The notes: generated from the sequence alone by a model not told the origin. DNA of 64,000 nt from Akkermansiaceae bacterium (GCA_024233005.1 JACKQE010000004.1:248001-312000), one strand, 5' to 3'; counted from the first letter of the stretch, positions 8,759 to 18,033 are shown. Made by a program: numbers and translations.

Positions 8759-10600
8759 ATGCACTTCACCAGAACCAGTTTCTCCAAGATGGAAACCGCC
8801 TCTGGAAGCGCGATGGCTGAAACGTTGACCTCACGACTTCGGGCAGTTTCCAATCTGGCGGATGGGGCAGCCTTTCTGCAAGGACTATTGGGCTGGCTAT
8901 TGGAGACCTTGCAGGCGCACCAAGTGGCCATCCACACCTGGGAGGGAGGTTCTCCAGAGGAAAAATCGGTGGTGCTGTCACCAGACGCCCCGGCGGGGAT
9001 CTCCCTCAAAATTGCAGAGATTCTCTCCTCTTTGGATTTGAATCGGAAATGGATTCGCATGCTCGCCCCCTCCACGGGGGAACTCTGCGTCCAGGTTTTT
9101 GTGGGAAGTGACAACAGACCTTGGCTCCTGAGCGTGGCCTTGCCCGTCACGGAGCCTTCCCGCGCGGAGGGTCCTCTGGTGCTGGGGATGCAAATGGCGA
9201 TAGACCAGGTGTCCTTGCGCGCCACAACCCAGGAGGCCGCCCGACTCCGTGCCGCCTTCCATCAAGCCACGGCCCTGACGGAAGTGTTTGCCCAATCCGC
9301 CGTGGCCCCGGATCGAGCCCGGGCTTTTGGGGCGATGGCTTCCGAATTCCAGAACCTGCTCGGGGGAGCGCGGGTTGCCTTGGGATGGGGCGACGCCCGC
9401 ACGTGCCGCCCCGAGGCCATTTCAGGAATGCAGCGATTCGATGTCAGAGGCGAGGCAACCTCGCAACTGCGGACGCTGATGCGCGAGGCCACCACCACGG
9501 AGACTCCGGTGGTCTGGCCGCTGGATGCCCATGCTCCAGAAGTGGCCCTCCCGGCGGGGGACGCGCAGCCATTGCTGGAGAGCTTCAAGGCTGGCCAGGT
9601 CATCGCCTACCCACTGAAGCTGGACGAAGGCCGTATCGTCGGGGCGATGGTGGCCTTGTGGCCCCGCCCCGGCATGGTGTCCACGAGACTTTGGGAAATA
9701 ATGGACATCACCGCGCCCTTGTTGGCGGCCCAGATCCGACTCCTGGATGAGGCCAAGCCGCGTGGATTCCGAGGAACTGTGCGCAGTCAATGGGCGCAAG
9801 CATCATCGCACCGCAAACTGGCGTTGGCGATTGGCTCCGCCTTGATGCTGGCAGCCCTGTTGGTGCCGGTTCCACACCGCGTCACCGCGGAATTCAAACT
9901 GCAGGCTCAAGCCATCCGCCAGGTGGCGGCTCCATTTGAGTCCCGGCTGGAAAGCGCCGTTGCCGAAGCGGGGGATGTGGTGGCGGCGGGAGATCTTCTG
10001 GCCACTCTGGACGGCAAAGAAATGGCTTGGCGCCTTGCCGAGGCCGAGGCCAAAAGAGCGGCAGCTTTGAAAAAACGCGACCAAGCGATGGCAACGCGGG
10101 ACGTGGCCGCCGCCCAACAGGTTCAATTGGAGGCGGAAGGACTCGCGCTGGAGGTGGCCCTACTGGCGGATCGACAAAAAAACCTGGAAATCCGCGCGCC
10201 CATCCGGGGAGTCATTCTGGCGGGAAATCTCCGCAGCTCCGAGGGAGTCCCCGTGGCCCTGGGACAAAAACTGTTCGACATTGCCCCCATCGAGGTGCTT
10301 CGCGCCGAAATTGCGATTCCGGACACCGACATTTCCCGGGTCTCGCGTGGGGCGAAAGTGCGCCTCCGGCTGGAGTCAAATTCCTCCGCAACCTACGAAT
10401 CCACCATTGGAGAAATTCATCCCGTGTCCGAGATCATGCAGAACGAGAATGTCTTCGTTTGCACGGCACTGGTGCCCAATGTTCCGGGAGATCTCCGCCC
10501 CGGAATGCGAGGGAGGGCCCGCATCGAGGGCCCCAGCCGACCTTTGGGCTGGGTTCTGTTCCACCGAGTCTGGGAATTCCTCCGACTTTACCTGTGGTGA
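8759..10600 (+). CDS. GAF-domain / HlyD-type membrane fusion protein
   Basis: 613 residues from ATG 8759. In-frame ATGs at 8789 and 8813 are alternatives, and no clear ribosome site decides. The N-terminal half (about 25-330) looks like two consecutive GAF-type domains, with no signal peptide, so it should be cytoplasmic. One transmembrane helix (about 354-371) leads into a periplasmic adaptor: half-motif VAAPFESRLE...AGDVVAAGDLLATLD, an alpha-helical hairpin rich in Ala/Lys/Arg (about 420-475), the second lipoyl half (EIRAPIRGVILAG) and a beta-barrel (IPDTDISRV...VRLRLE). The C-terminus is short and hydrophobic (WVLFHRVWEFLRLYLW). It is the first gene of a tightly spaced operon with the M50 and third adaptor genes. 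A cytosolic sensor fused to an export adaptor suggests ligand-gated secretion; this is inference. Confidence 0.82.
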   Translation: MHFTRTSFSKMETASGSAMAETLTSRLRAVSNLADGAAFLQGLLGWLLETLQAHQVAIHTWEGGSPEEKSVVLSPDAPAGISLKIAEILSSLDLNRKWIRMLAPSTGELCVQVFVGSDNRPWLLSVALPVTEPSRAEGPLVLGMQMAIDQVSLRATTQEAARLRAAFHQATALTEVFAQSAVAPDRARAFGAMASEFQNLLGGARVALGWGDARTCRPEAISGMQRFDVRGEATSQLRTLMREATTTETPVVWPLDAHAPEVALPAGDAQPLLESFKAGQVIAYPLKLDEGRIVGAMVALWPRPGMVSTRLWEIMDITAPLLAAQIRLLDEAKPRGFRGTVRSQWAQASSHRKLALAIGSALMLAALLVPVPHRVTAEFKLQAQAIRQVAAPFESRLESAVAEAGDVVAAGDLLATLDGKEMAWRLAEAEAKRAAALKKRDQAMATRDVAAAQQVQLEAEGLALEVALLADRQKNLEIRAPIRGVILAGNLRSSEGVPVALGQKLFDIAPIEVLRAEIAIPDTDISRVSRGAKVRLRLESNSSATYESTIGEIHPVSEIMQNENVFVCTALVPNVPGDLRPGMRGRARIEGPSRPLGWVLFHRVWEFLRLYLW

Positions 10601-12855
10601 AGCCCTCCCCCACAACTGCCGCGGACCACGCGGTGCTGGATTGGTCCCGCGCCCACCCGCGGCTCCGCCCGGAGGTTCGGTTCACCTGTCAGCGCCTGCG
10701 CAATGAGGCGGTCTATGTCGCCGAAGATCTCATCTCCCGCCAGTACGTTCAGATGGGGTTGCCAGAGTACCGGTTCATCCGCTGCCTGGATGGAACCCGG
10801 ACGCCGTCGGAGGCGCTCGCCCACAGCGCCCGCATCCATGGCATCACGGCCCTCACCTCTCAGGACGCCTCGGGACTTCTGAAATGGCTCCTCGACCACC
10901 AGTTTCTTGAGCTTACCTCCACTGGGCAAGCTATCCGACGAGATCAGCACGGGACAAACCATCAGCCCCCCCTCTCCTGGCTTTCCCGAATTGTCTTTCC
11001 CAAAATCCCACTGGGGAATCCCCAGGAATTTTTGACCCGGCTCTCCCCCTGGTTGGGATGGACTCTCAGTGCCCCGGCAAGCCTCGGATGGTTGATCCTG
11101 CTCCTCAGTGCGGGGTGGACTCTCACCGGTCACTGGCAGGTCTTTGCCGGAGCCGCCGCACAGGCGGTGCTGCCCGCGAACTGGTTTTTTCTTTTCCTGG
11201 TTTACGTCGGTCTCAAGGTCATCCACGAGATCTGGCATGGTCTCGCCACCGTCCGGCACGGGGGCACCGTCCCGGAATGGGGGATCCAGTTGTTCGCCTT
11301 GGTCACCCCGCTGAGCTATGTGGACGCGAGTTCCTCCTGGCGTTTTCCTTCCAAAAGGGCGCGCATGCAGGTTGCTTTTGCCGGCATTTATATCGAACTG
11401 GCACTGGCCGCGGTTTCCGTTTTCGTCTGGGCTCACACCTCTTCCGCCTTTCTTGGCACCCTGGCGTGGAACACCATCTTCGCCGCTTCCACCATTACCC
11501 TGCTGTTCAATGCCAATCCTCTGATGCGCTTCGACGGCTATTTCCTGGTCTCGGAAATTGCCGGTGTTCCCAATCTGGCCACCCGTGGACGCCAGGCCGC
11601 CCATTGGTTCTGCCGCCGCCTTTTTCTGGGAGATTCACGTCCTTTCCCTGATCAGGCAGGACTCCGACCGGTCTTTGTGACGGTCTATGGGATCATGGCC
11701 CTGGCCTGGCAGATCATCGTCATGATCGGCATCCTGGCTCTGGTGGCGGGGCTCTTCAGGGGCATCGGACTGGTGCTCGCGGCCCTCATGCTCGGCGGAA
11801 TCCTCATGGGTCTGTTGAAAGGTCTGGCCAATCTGTTCCGTCGCGGCGGCATCAGACCCGGGCGAGCCCTGCCCCGGTTGGTCCTGACGCTGGTCCTTCT
11901 CGGTTCGGCTCTGACACTGGTGAAAGTGCATCCTGGGGCCAAAGCCGTGGCGGTGGCGAGCCATCCCGAAAAGGCAATCGTGCGGGTGGAAAGTCCCGGT
12001 CTAGTCCGCGAAGTCAACTGTGCCGAGGGTGACCGGGTTTTCGCCGGCCAGATTCTGCTCCGTCTGGAAAACCAGGAACTGGAGACCCAGCTGGAAAGAC
12101 TTCGTCTCGACGTGAGAATGTCCAGCCAACGGGTCAGGCTTTATCTCAGGGAAAAACAACTCGCCGCCCAGCAGGCTGAAAAAAAGCTCTTTGACGGGCT
12201 CGTGGAAAAGGAGCGGATCCTTTCCCAACAAGTCGCCGCATTGGAGGTGAGGGCTCCCCGGGATGGCATCATCCATGGTGACTCTCTCGCTGACTTCCCG
12301 GGCCGGTTTCTCCACGCCGGTGACCGGGTATTGATGGTGATCCCTCCGGGACCTCCGGAATTCCTCATCTCCGCCTCCCAGGAAGCCGCGGAGACCCTGC
12401 TGCGTTTTCCTGACTCTGAAGTTACCGTCCGGCTGCGCGGACGCCCCGGAGAATGGCATGCTCACCTCCACCGGGTCGAGACCCGCGCCACCACGGCCCT
12501 CCCACATCCAGCGCTCGCCTCCACCGCGGGGGGCCCTCTCATTGTCCGCCGCACCGCAGGGAGCGACAGCGAACGTGAGCGCGGACTCGCAATCGAGACA
12601 ACCGCACGATCAGAGCAGGCCCATTTCGCGGGAGCTGATCGACGGGAAGCACAAAGCCAGTCTTCAGACGAACTGGTGGATCCACGTTTTTATGCCCGGG
12701 CCACTGTGTCAGCCACAGGTAATTATCCATTGGAAGGGGAGTGGGGGTACGCCCGCTTTGCCTCTGCTGTGGGGGAGCGGCTTGGTCCCCATTTGTGGAG
12801 GAGTCTTCAGGATTGGATCAAAAACAAAATCCAGAAGAACACCAAGCCCGCCTGA
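10597..12855 (+). CDS. M50-type zinc metalloprotease fused to HlyD-like adaptor
   Basis: 752 residues from GTG 10597, whose GTGA overlaps the previous stop; this coupling is why I chose the start. Residues about 20-105 are a small soluble domain resembling PqqD-like winged folds. Then comes a polytopic region (about 155-440) with the site-2-protease motifs: HEIWH (210-214) and NPLMRFDGY (307-315, metal-binding Asp313). Residues about 445-690 form a lipoyl/coiled-coil/beta-barrel adaptor (VESPGLVREVNCAEGDRVFAGQILLRLE; EVRAPRDGIIHG). The tail (about 690-752) is charged and ends in a basic helix. The protein could be the inner-membrane core of the exporter, or could process the cargo. M50 proteins fused to HlyD modules occur in annotated PVC genomes, but their substrates are generally not established. 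Confidence 0.85.
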   Translation: MKPSPTTAADHAVLDWSRAHPRLRPEVRFTCQRLRNEAVYVAEDLISRQYVQMGLPEYRFIRCLDGTRTPSEALAHSARIHGITALTSQDASGLLKWLLDHQFLELTSTGQAIRRDQHGTNHQPPLSWLSRIVFPKIPLGNPQEFLTRLSPWLGWTLSAPASLGWLILLLSAGWTLTGHWQVFAGAAAQAVLPANWFFLFLVYVGLKVIHEIWHGLATVRHGGTVPEWGIQLFALVTPLSYVDASSSWRFPSKRARMQVAFAGIYIELALAAVSVFVWAHTSSAFLGTLAWNTIFAASTITLLFNANPLMRFDGYFLVSEIAGVPNLATRGRQAAHWFCRRLFLGDSRPFPDQAGLRPVFVTVYGIMALAWQIIVMIGILALVAGLFRGIGLVLAALMLGGILMGLLKGLANLFRRGGIRPGRALPRLVLTLVLLGSALTLVKVHPGAKAVAVASHPEKAIVRVESPGLVREVNCAEGDRVFAGQILLRLENQELETQLERLRLDVRMSSQRVRLYLREKQLAAQQAEKKLFDGLVEKERILSQQVAALEVRAPRDGIIHGDSLADFPGRFLHAGDRVLMVIPPGPPEFLISASQEAAETLLRFPDSEVTVRLRGRPGEWHAHLHRVETRATTALPHPALASTAGGPLIVRRTAGSDSERERGLAIETTARSEQAHFAGADRREAQSQSSDELVDPRFYARATVSATGNYPLEGEWGYARFASAVGERLGPHLWRSLQDWIKNKIQKNTKPA

Positions 12856-12863
12856 AAGCCCCC

Positions 12864-13724
12864 ATGATCACCCCTTTAAGAATCCTCCGTCTCTCGTTGG
12901 TGTTGGCTTGGGCGTTGCCGGAAGTGGCAGCCAAGGCCCAAGACGCGCCATCGGAGGTGCTGACTTTTCTGGAACCCTATCGGAGTATCGAAATTTCGGC
13001 CATCGAAAGCGGAACCATCCAATCCATTCTCGTCGAGGAAGGGGCGGAAGTGGCGGCCCAAGCCGAACTCATTCGTCTCGACACGCGGGTGTTGGAAGCC
13101 CGCCTCGCGGTCATCAAAACCCAGGCGGAGGGAAAGGGACGCCTGGCGGCGGCCGAGGCGGAACGCTCCCTCAACGCGGATCGGTTGGCCAAAATCAACC
13201 AACTGGAGCAGCGGGGGACCGCCAACAACGCTGAAAAGGAACGGTCGGTCACCACTTTGAAAATCAGTGAGGGAAACCTGCTCGCCGCGAAGGAAGACAT
13301 CCAAATTTTCGGACTCCAGGCAGCCGAAATTGAGGCCGAAATCGAACGGCGCATTCTCAGGAGTCCCATCAAGGGCACGGTCGTCGAAATCACCAAGGAC
13401 GTGGCCGAGCCGGTGGGATACACCAATGCCTCACCGGATTCCTATCTGGTCCGGGTGGTGGAGTTGGACCGCCTCAAAGCCTTGGTCCATGCGCCCTTCG
13501 AACTGGTGCGCCCGCTGAAGGTGGGTGACCGGCTCCGGGCACGGCTGCAAGACGGCCTGAACACCGAAGCGGTGGGCGTCGTGGAGCTCATTTCCCCCAT
13601 CGTCGATCCCGCCACAGGAACCAAGGAAGTCCGCCTGGTCTTCGACAATGCGAACCGTCATCTGGTCAGCGGGGTCAATGCCCTGATCCTGTTCGGACCA
13701 CCGCCGGCCGAATCAGGCCAATGA
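12864..13724 (+). CDS. Periplasmic adaptor subunit (HlyD/RND-MFP type)
   Basis: 286 residues from ATG 12864, eight bases after the M50 gene. The signal peptide is clear (LRILRLSLVLAWALPEVAAKAQ). Next come a beta strand pair (SAIESGTIQSILVEEGAEVAAQAELIRLD, abbreviated lipoyl half), a coiled-coil hairpin (about 70-155), the returning lipoyl half (ILRSPIKGTVVEI) and a beta-barrel domain ending in VSGVNALILFG. It lacks a transmembrane helix, so it should be periplasmic and bridge inner- and outer-membrane parts. Its last 12 bases overlap the end of the convergent SecA-like gene. It is the third adaptor-type module in the operon. Confidence 0.85.
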   Translation: MITPLRILRLSLVLAWALPEVAAKAQDAPSEVLTFLEPYRSIEISAIESGTIQSILVEEGAEVAAQAELIRLDTRVLEARLAVIKTQAEGKGRLAAAEAERSLNADRLAKINQLEQRGTANNAEKERSVTTLKISEGNLLAAKEDIQIFGLQAAEIEAEIERRILRSPIKGTVVEITKDVAEPVGYTNASPDSYLVRVVELDRLKALVHAPFELVRPLKVGDRLRARLQDGLNTEAVGVVELISPIVDPATGTKEVRLVFDNANRHLVSGVNALILFGPPPAESGQ

Positions 13725-15653
13725 TTCCCGCATCCGGTCCATCCAGCGATCGTTTTCTGCCATGGCGAGCCGCATTTCATAACGTGCCAGTTCGACCGCT
13801 TTTTGTGCCGCGACGAAGATTCCCACGGCCTTCCCTGGAAGTTCCCCGTTCCGGTCCGGCCCCCATTTGGCCAAGCTCCGACGGGGAGCCTCACCCGCTT
13901 CCTCCATCAGACGATCTTCTCCACTGAGAAAAAACTGGGTGCTTCCCGGCTGGCCCTGTCTGGCCCCACGTCCCACCAGCTGCCGATCGATCCGGATGGA
14001 ATCATTGCGTTCCAGCCCGAGCACATGCAGTCCTCCCGCTTGGCGGCTTCGGTGATCCAGAGAAATATGGGTGCCACGTCCCGCCATGTTCGTGGCGATG
14101 ACCACCGCGCCGGCGTCCCCTGCCCCGGCCACGATGGCGCTTTCCTCCTGGTCCTGTTTGGCAGTCAAGAGCCGGTGAGGAATGCCCCGCGTCTTCAGGA
14201 GATCCGCAAAGGACTCACTCGCCCGAATCGTGCGCGTTCCAACCAGCACCGGTTGTCCAGCTTGGTGACGCCTCAGGAGATCTTCCACGGCCGCATGGTC
14301 CCTTGCTTCGGCGGTTTGGAAAACACGATCCGGCAGGGTGTCCCTGAGGCAGGGTTGGTTGGGAGGCACCGACAAGACCGGCAACTTGAAAAAGTGCCAG
14401 AACTCCCCTGCCGCCTCGCTCGCCGTCCCGGTAAGTCCGCACAGGAACGGGTAGCGCCGGAAATGGCGCTGGCGGGTGATGCTGGCGGCAGTTTCCGATT
14501 CAGGCTGGATTTCCAAGCCTTCCTTGGCTTCCACGGCCTGATGCAGGCCATCGCGCCATTTTCTCTCCTCGTGGGGACGACCGGTGAATTCATCCACGAT
14601 CACCACCGCACCTTCTTTGACCACATAGTGCGCGTCCCGGTGAAAGAGCCACTCCGCCCGCAGGGCGTTGGCGACGTAGTCACTCCAGGGACGCCGGAGG
14701 TCTCTCCACGGAACCGCATGGGAGGAATGGGTCCGGGCCAGTCCCTCCTCTGTCAGCCGGAGACTGCGTCCTTTGGGATCCAACCAATAGTCACGCTCCG
14801 GTCTTAGGTCCCGCACCATTCGCAACGCGGCGAGAATCGGGCCTTCGCCAGAGGCCCCGACGCCACTGGCTTCACTGAGCAGCAAAGGAGAAGCCGCCTC
14901 ATCGATCAAAACGCTGTCTATTTCATCAATGATCGCAAAAGCCAGGCCGCGCTGCAGGAGGCCGGAATTCCCCGACAGTCCTCCCTGCAGACAATGCCGG
15001 AGCCGGTCCACCCGGCGGGCTTCGGGCCGTCGCAGCAAGACAAGCTGATCACGCAGGTAATCGAAACCGAACTCGTAGGCCACCCCATAGGTGATATCAG
15101 CCCGGTAGGCGCGAAGCTTCTCTGCAACATCATGTTTCTCAGGAAGACATCCCGCACTGAGTCCCAGATAGTCGAAAAATGGGCTGGCGAACTCGAAGTC
15201 CCGCCGGGCGAGATAAGCGTTCGCCGTGGCCACATGGGCACCGTGCCCACCAAGGGCGAGAAACGCCGCCGCGACCGCCGTGACCAGCGTCTTTCCTTCG
15301 CCGGTGGCCATCTCCGCGACCGCTCCCTGTGTGAGAATCGCGGCTCCCATGGTCTGCACGGGATACGGGGTGAGCCCCAAAGTTCTTCCGGCTGCTTCGC
15401 GAAGCAGGGCCAAGGCATCCACCGCGATCTCATCGCGGGTTACTTTGCGACGCTTCAAATCCTCTCTCCACTGATCCAACCTGGCTCTCAACCGTTGGTC
15501 CGTCTCGCCCTGGCACTGCTTCTCCTGAGCGATGATCCGCTCCATCCAGGCTCGGGGCCGAAAACGGTGCCCCCGAAGTCCCTGCCAATGCCGGTGCACC
15601 TCACTGGCGAGGTAACCCCGTTTGTCATACTGGGAGGTGATCGTTGTGAGCAT
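13713..15653 (-). CDS. SecA-like translocation ATPase, short form
   Basis: 646 residues with ATG at 15653-15651; housekeeping SecA is about 850-900 or more. Present: Walker A ATGEGKT (116-122), DEID (243-246) followed by SVLIDEAASPL, the preprotein-binding region with VDEFTGR (353-359), LTGTA (407-411), MAGRGTHI (523-530) and the arginine-finger stretch QLVGRGARQGQPGS (558-571). The protein stops just after the start of the helical scaffold; the helical wing and the zinc-binding C-terminal tail are missing. In motif MAGRGTDI the Asp is replaced by His529. It lies 74 bases after the TolC-like gene on the same strand, in the operon of the giant protein. A dedicated motor feeding that protein into an export channel fits, and no other export ATPase is encoded here. 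Confidence 0.88.
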   Translation of the reverse strand: MLTTITSQYDKRGYLASEVHRHWQGLRGHRFRPRAWMERIIAQEKQCQGETDQRLRARLDQWREDLKRRKVTRDEIAVDALALLREAAGRTLGLTPYPVQTMGAAILTQGAVAEMATGEGKTLVTAVAAAFLALGGHGAHVATANAYLARRDFEFASPFFDYLGLSAGCLPEKHDVAEKLRAYRADITYGVAYEFGFDYLRDQLVLLRRPEARRVDRLRHCLQGGLSGNSGLLQRGLAFAIIDEIDSVLIDEAASPLLLSEASGVGASGEGPILAALRMVRDLRPERDYWLDPKGRSLRLTEEGLARTHSSHAVPWRDLRRPWSDYVANALRAEWLFHRDAHYVVKEGAVVIVDEFTGRPHEERKWRDGLHQAVEAKEGLEIQPESETAASITRQRHFRRYPFLCGLTGTASEAAGEFWHFFKLPVLSVPPNQPCLRDTLPDRVFQTAEARDHAAVEDLLRRHQAGQPVLVGTRTIRASESFADLLKTRGIPHRLLTAKQDQEESAIVAGAGDAGAVVIATNMAGRGTHISLDHRSRQAGGLHVLGLERNDSIRIDRQLVGRGARQGQPGSTQFFLSGEDRLMEEAGEAPRRSLAKWGPDRNGELPGKAVGIFVAAQKAVELARYEMRLAMAENDRWMDRMRESLA

Positions 15654-15727
15654 AGGAGTCCTAAAAAATTAGATCCCTCCGTCCCTTTGCCCGCCCCCCC
15701 GCGGCCTGGGCGACTGACAGGTGGCGA

Positions 15728-17929
15728 TTATTTCGCCCCGGCGCCGGAGTCGTCGTCCCCGCTCTTGCGAAGTTCCAGAGTATCCATCTGGAACCACCCT
15801 TTGCCTTCGCCGGTTTCGTTGCGAAGGATGTCCACATCCTCGCTTTGGATGAAGGTCCCCTTCGCTCGTTCAAGATATGCCAATGAAGTGTTGTATGCGA
15901 CCACACTGACAAGGAATTCCTCTTCCGCCACTTGGTTGCGCTCAATGGAGTCGAGAATCAGCTGTAACTGATAACCCACCGTCTTGTCCTCCCCCGCATC
16001 CAGATCAAGCCTTTCGTTGAGCGCCCGGAGCTCCTCACGGGAAGCCAGCACCGCTTGGTATTTGCCCTGCATGTCGCGGTAGGCGGTCATGACTTCGCGG
16101 TAGCTCACCACCGCCTCCATCAACACCGTGTCAATCGTGGTTCGAAGCTGGTAGGTCTGTTGCCGGATTTCATGCTGCCGCCTGAGGTTCCGTGCTTTGG
16201 CGGAATTACGCTCCAGACTGCTCTCAAAACTCAGTCCAGCCAACCAGCCGGTCCCATGTTGAACTTGATCGTTGAAGGCGCCCCGGACATCACGCCCGCC
16301 GTCATTGCCAGCCAGTGTGACCTCGCCAATGGCATTGAGCTTGGGTTTCAAATCGCTCTTGTCCACGTCCGAGCGGATCGTCGCCGCCTGGAGGGAATAT
16401 ACCGCCTGCAGCACCTCCGCCCGGCTCTCCAGTGCGGCCCGCGCGATCGTTTTCAAATCCAGACGAGGTCCCCCAAGCAATGGAGGCGTCGCCGGGATGA
16501 TTTCCCCGCCGGTGCCCAGAGCGAAGTCAGGATCGTTGACCAGCATGCGAAGATGTTCCTCGGCATTGCGGACCGCCATTTCTCCCCGGATCAAGGTCGC
16601 CTCACGCTCTTTGAGGGAGGAGGTGGCCCTCAGGAGTTCGCTCCGGGTGGCTTCGGGATCAACGCCTTTGCGGTCCTCCATCCTGCCGACCACCGAGCGG
16701 GTCTCTTCCACCAAGGCCTGACGCTGCACCAGAGCCGCCCTGGAGAGATAGACCGTCCAATAGGCGCGGTTCACTTCCAGCAGGTGAGATTCCACTTGTC
16801 TGACCAACTCGGCGATCCCCATGCCGGCATCGAGTTTTGCAATCTTGATCTTGGATTGCTGGTAGTTCGTGCCCGCGCCTCGCAACAAAGGATGCACCAC
16901 CGAGAGGACCCCTTCGGAGCCGGTCTGCGGATTGGGATCGAGAAAGTCGGAATTGTTGTCCAAGGTCGACAGACGATCCGAGAAGCGCACTTCACTTCCC
17001 GTCAGGAATTTTTTGCCAATACCCGCCTCCCCTTCCCGACGATTTTCCAAAAACCGCCCGGTCTCCCCCGTCGTGAGACGGGAACTGGTGGGCTCATCGG
17101 TGTGCATGGCCCTGGCTTCCGCAAAGGCAGTGAAATCAAATTCCCCCTTCGCCTCCTGCAGTCCGGTCTCCCGGATCAGGGGGATTTCGCTGAAAACCTT
17201 GATTTGATTGGAATAAGTAAGGGACTTTGCGTAAACATTGGCAAGGCTCTCGATGTGGCGCTTTTCACCAGGCCAGAAGGCACTGGTGATTTTACCGGCC
17301 CACTTGGCCTCAAAATCCACCGGCACTGTCGGAAGCTGCCCCAGACGACCAAGCCCCAGATCGGAGGCCTCCATTTGCTCGATGCGGGCCTGATATTCGG
17401 AAACGATGTCCTCGATCACCTGGTTGGTGCCCAACTCACTCTTGGATGGTTTCAATGCCTTGCCCCCTGGAGACGGAAAGCGGGATTCGATGTCTGATCC
17501 CACGGGCAAACCGGCCGAGGTGGCAGCTGGCCCCTGCGACACAAGGGATGGCCCGGCCATGGGCGCGGCGGGCGCGGCAACAACGGGCGTCACCGCGGCG
17601 TATGGAACTGTAGGATCAGTTATTCGGGTTTCTGGAGCAGCACTCTCCTGCCCTGTTTCGGTAGTCTTCGTCTGACGGCCGCTGAAGATCTTCTTGAAAA
17701 AGCCGGGCTTCTCGTCCTGTGCCATCGATTGCCATGGCTGGGCAACCAATAGGAATAGCACACCCACAATTACCCCGGAAAAAGTCGAAATTCCCGAAGC
17801 CATCGGCAAGCCTTTTTCAAAAGTGGATCCCATGCGCTTTATCTCCTCGTTTTCAGCATGATTGCAGAAAAGTCTGCCCTTCCTAGACCGTTCTTGAATC
17901 AACGTCAACTTTTTTGCACCCGTAAACAT
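15728..17929 (-). CDS. TolC-like outer-membrane efflux/secretion protein
   Basis: 733 residues if translation starts at ATG 17929, or 701 from ATG 17833. The shorter form begins just before a good signal peptide (hydrophobic FSGVIVGVLFLLVAQ, cleavage near SMAQD). A low-complexity Ala/Pro/Gly linker follows, then two outer-membrane-efflux repeats with long helices (VESHLLEVNRAYWTVYLSRAALVQ; AVVSYREVMTAYRDMQGKYQAVLASR, shortened here) and strand segments. It is longer than E. coli TolC (471 mature residues) because of an extra N-terminal region. It should form the trans-envelope exit duct. It sits between the giant-protein and SecA-like genes. Confidence 0.85.
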   Translation of the reverse strand: MFTGAKKLTLIQERSRKGRLFCNHAENEEIKRMGSTFEKGLPMASGISTFSGVIVGVLFLLVAQPWQSMAQDEKPGFFKKIFSGRQTKTTETGQESAAPETRITDPTVPYAAVTPVVAAPAAPMAGPSLVSQGPAATSAGLPVGSDIESRFPSPGGKALKPSKSELGTNQVIEDIVSEYQARIEQMEASDLGLGRLGQLPTVPVDFEAKWAGKITSAFWPGEKRHIESLANVYAKSLTYSNQIKVFSEIPLIRETGLQEAKGEFDFTAFAEARAMHTDEPTSSRLTTGETGRFLENRREGEAGIGKKFLTGSEVRFSDRLSTLDNNSDFLDPNPQTGSEGVLSVVHPLLRGAGTNYQQSKIKIAKLDAGMGIAELVRQVESHLLEVNRAYWTVYLSRAALVQRQALVEETRSVVGRMEDRKGVDPEATRSELLRATSSLKEREATLIRGEMAVRNAEEHLRMLVNDPDFALGTGGEIIPATPPLLGGPRLDLKTIARAALESRAEVLQAVYSLQAATIRSDVDKSDLKPKLNAIGEVTLAGNDGGRDVRGAFNDQVQHGTGWLAGLSFESSLERNSAKARNLRRQHEIRQQTYQLRTTIDTVLMEAVVSYREVMTAYRDMQGKYQAVLASREELRALNERLDLDAGEDKTVGYQLQLILDSIERNQVAEEEFLVSVVAYNTSLAYLERAKGTFIQSEDVDILRNETGEGKGWFQMDTLELRKSGDDDSGAGAK

Positions 17930-17936
17930 TGTTAAT

Positions 17937-17941
17937 CTCCT
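17937..17941 (-). promoter_or_regulatory. Ribosome binding site (upstream of the two for the TolC-like gene)
   Basis: On the minus strand CGAGGAGATTAACA precedes ATG 17929, placing AGGAG at ideal spacing. A near copy, CGAGGAGATAAAGCGC, precedes the downstream in-frame ATG 17833 (AGGAG at 17847-17843). Good ribosome sites are rare in this window, so two in front of one gene stand out; either start may be used. Confidence 0.55.
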
Positions 17942-18033
17942 CGATCCGGTGAGTCCAAATAGTCGCCTTGTTTTTAAAACTACGAATTATTTGAATTCTT
18001 ATTATTCTTAAAGTTTTACCGAAATTCTCCCTC
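17942..18033 (-). promoter_or_regulatory. AT-rich spacer between giant gene and TolC-like gene
   Basis: About 100 bases directly after the giant gene and before the TolC-like start, strikingly AT-rich (about 17965-18020) against a GC-rich background. It may hold a separate promoter for the TolC-like and SecA-like genes. No stem-loop terminator with a T-run was seen. Confidence 0.35.

Noticed and set aside
10027..10596. Upstream extension of the M50-HlyD frame into the GAF-HlyD gene
   Set aside because: That stretch is an out-of-frame shadow of the adaptor coding sequence; the GTGA overlap at 10597 gives a natural coupled start.
8759..17929. Standard type I secretion system
   Set aside because: No Walker A/ABC signature pair of an ABC transporter was found in the locus; the only export ATPase is SecA-like.
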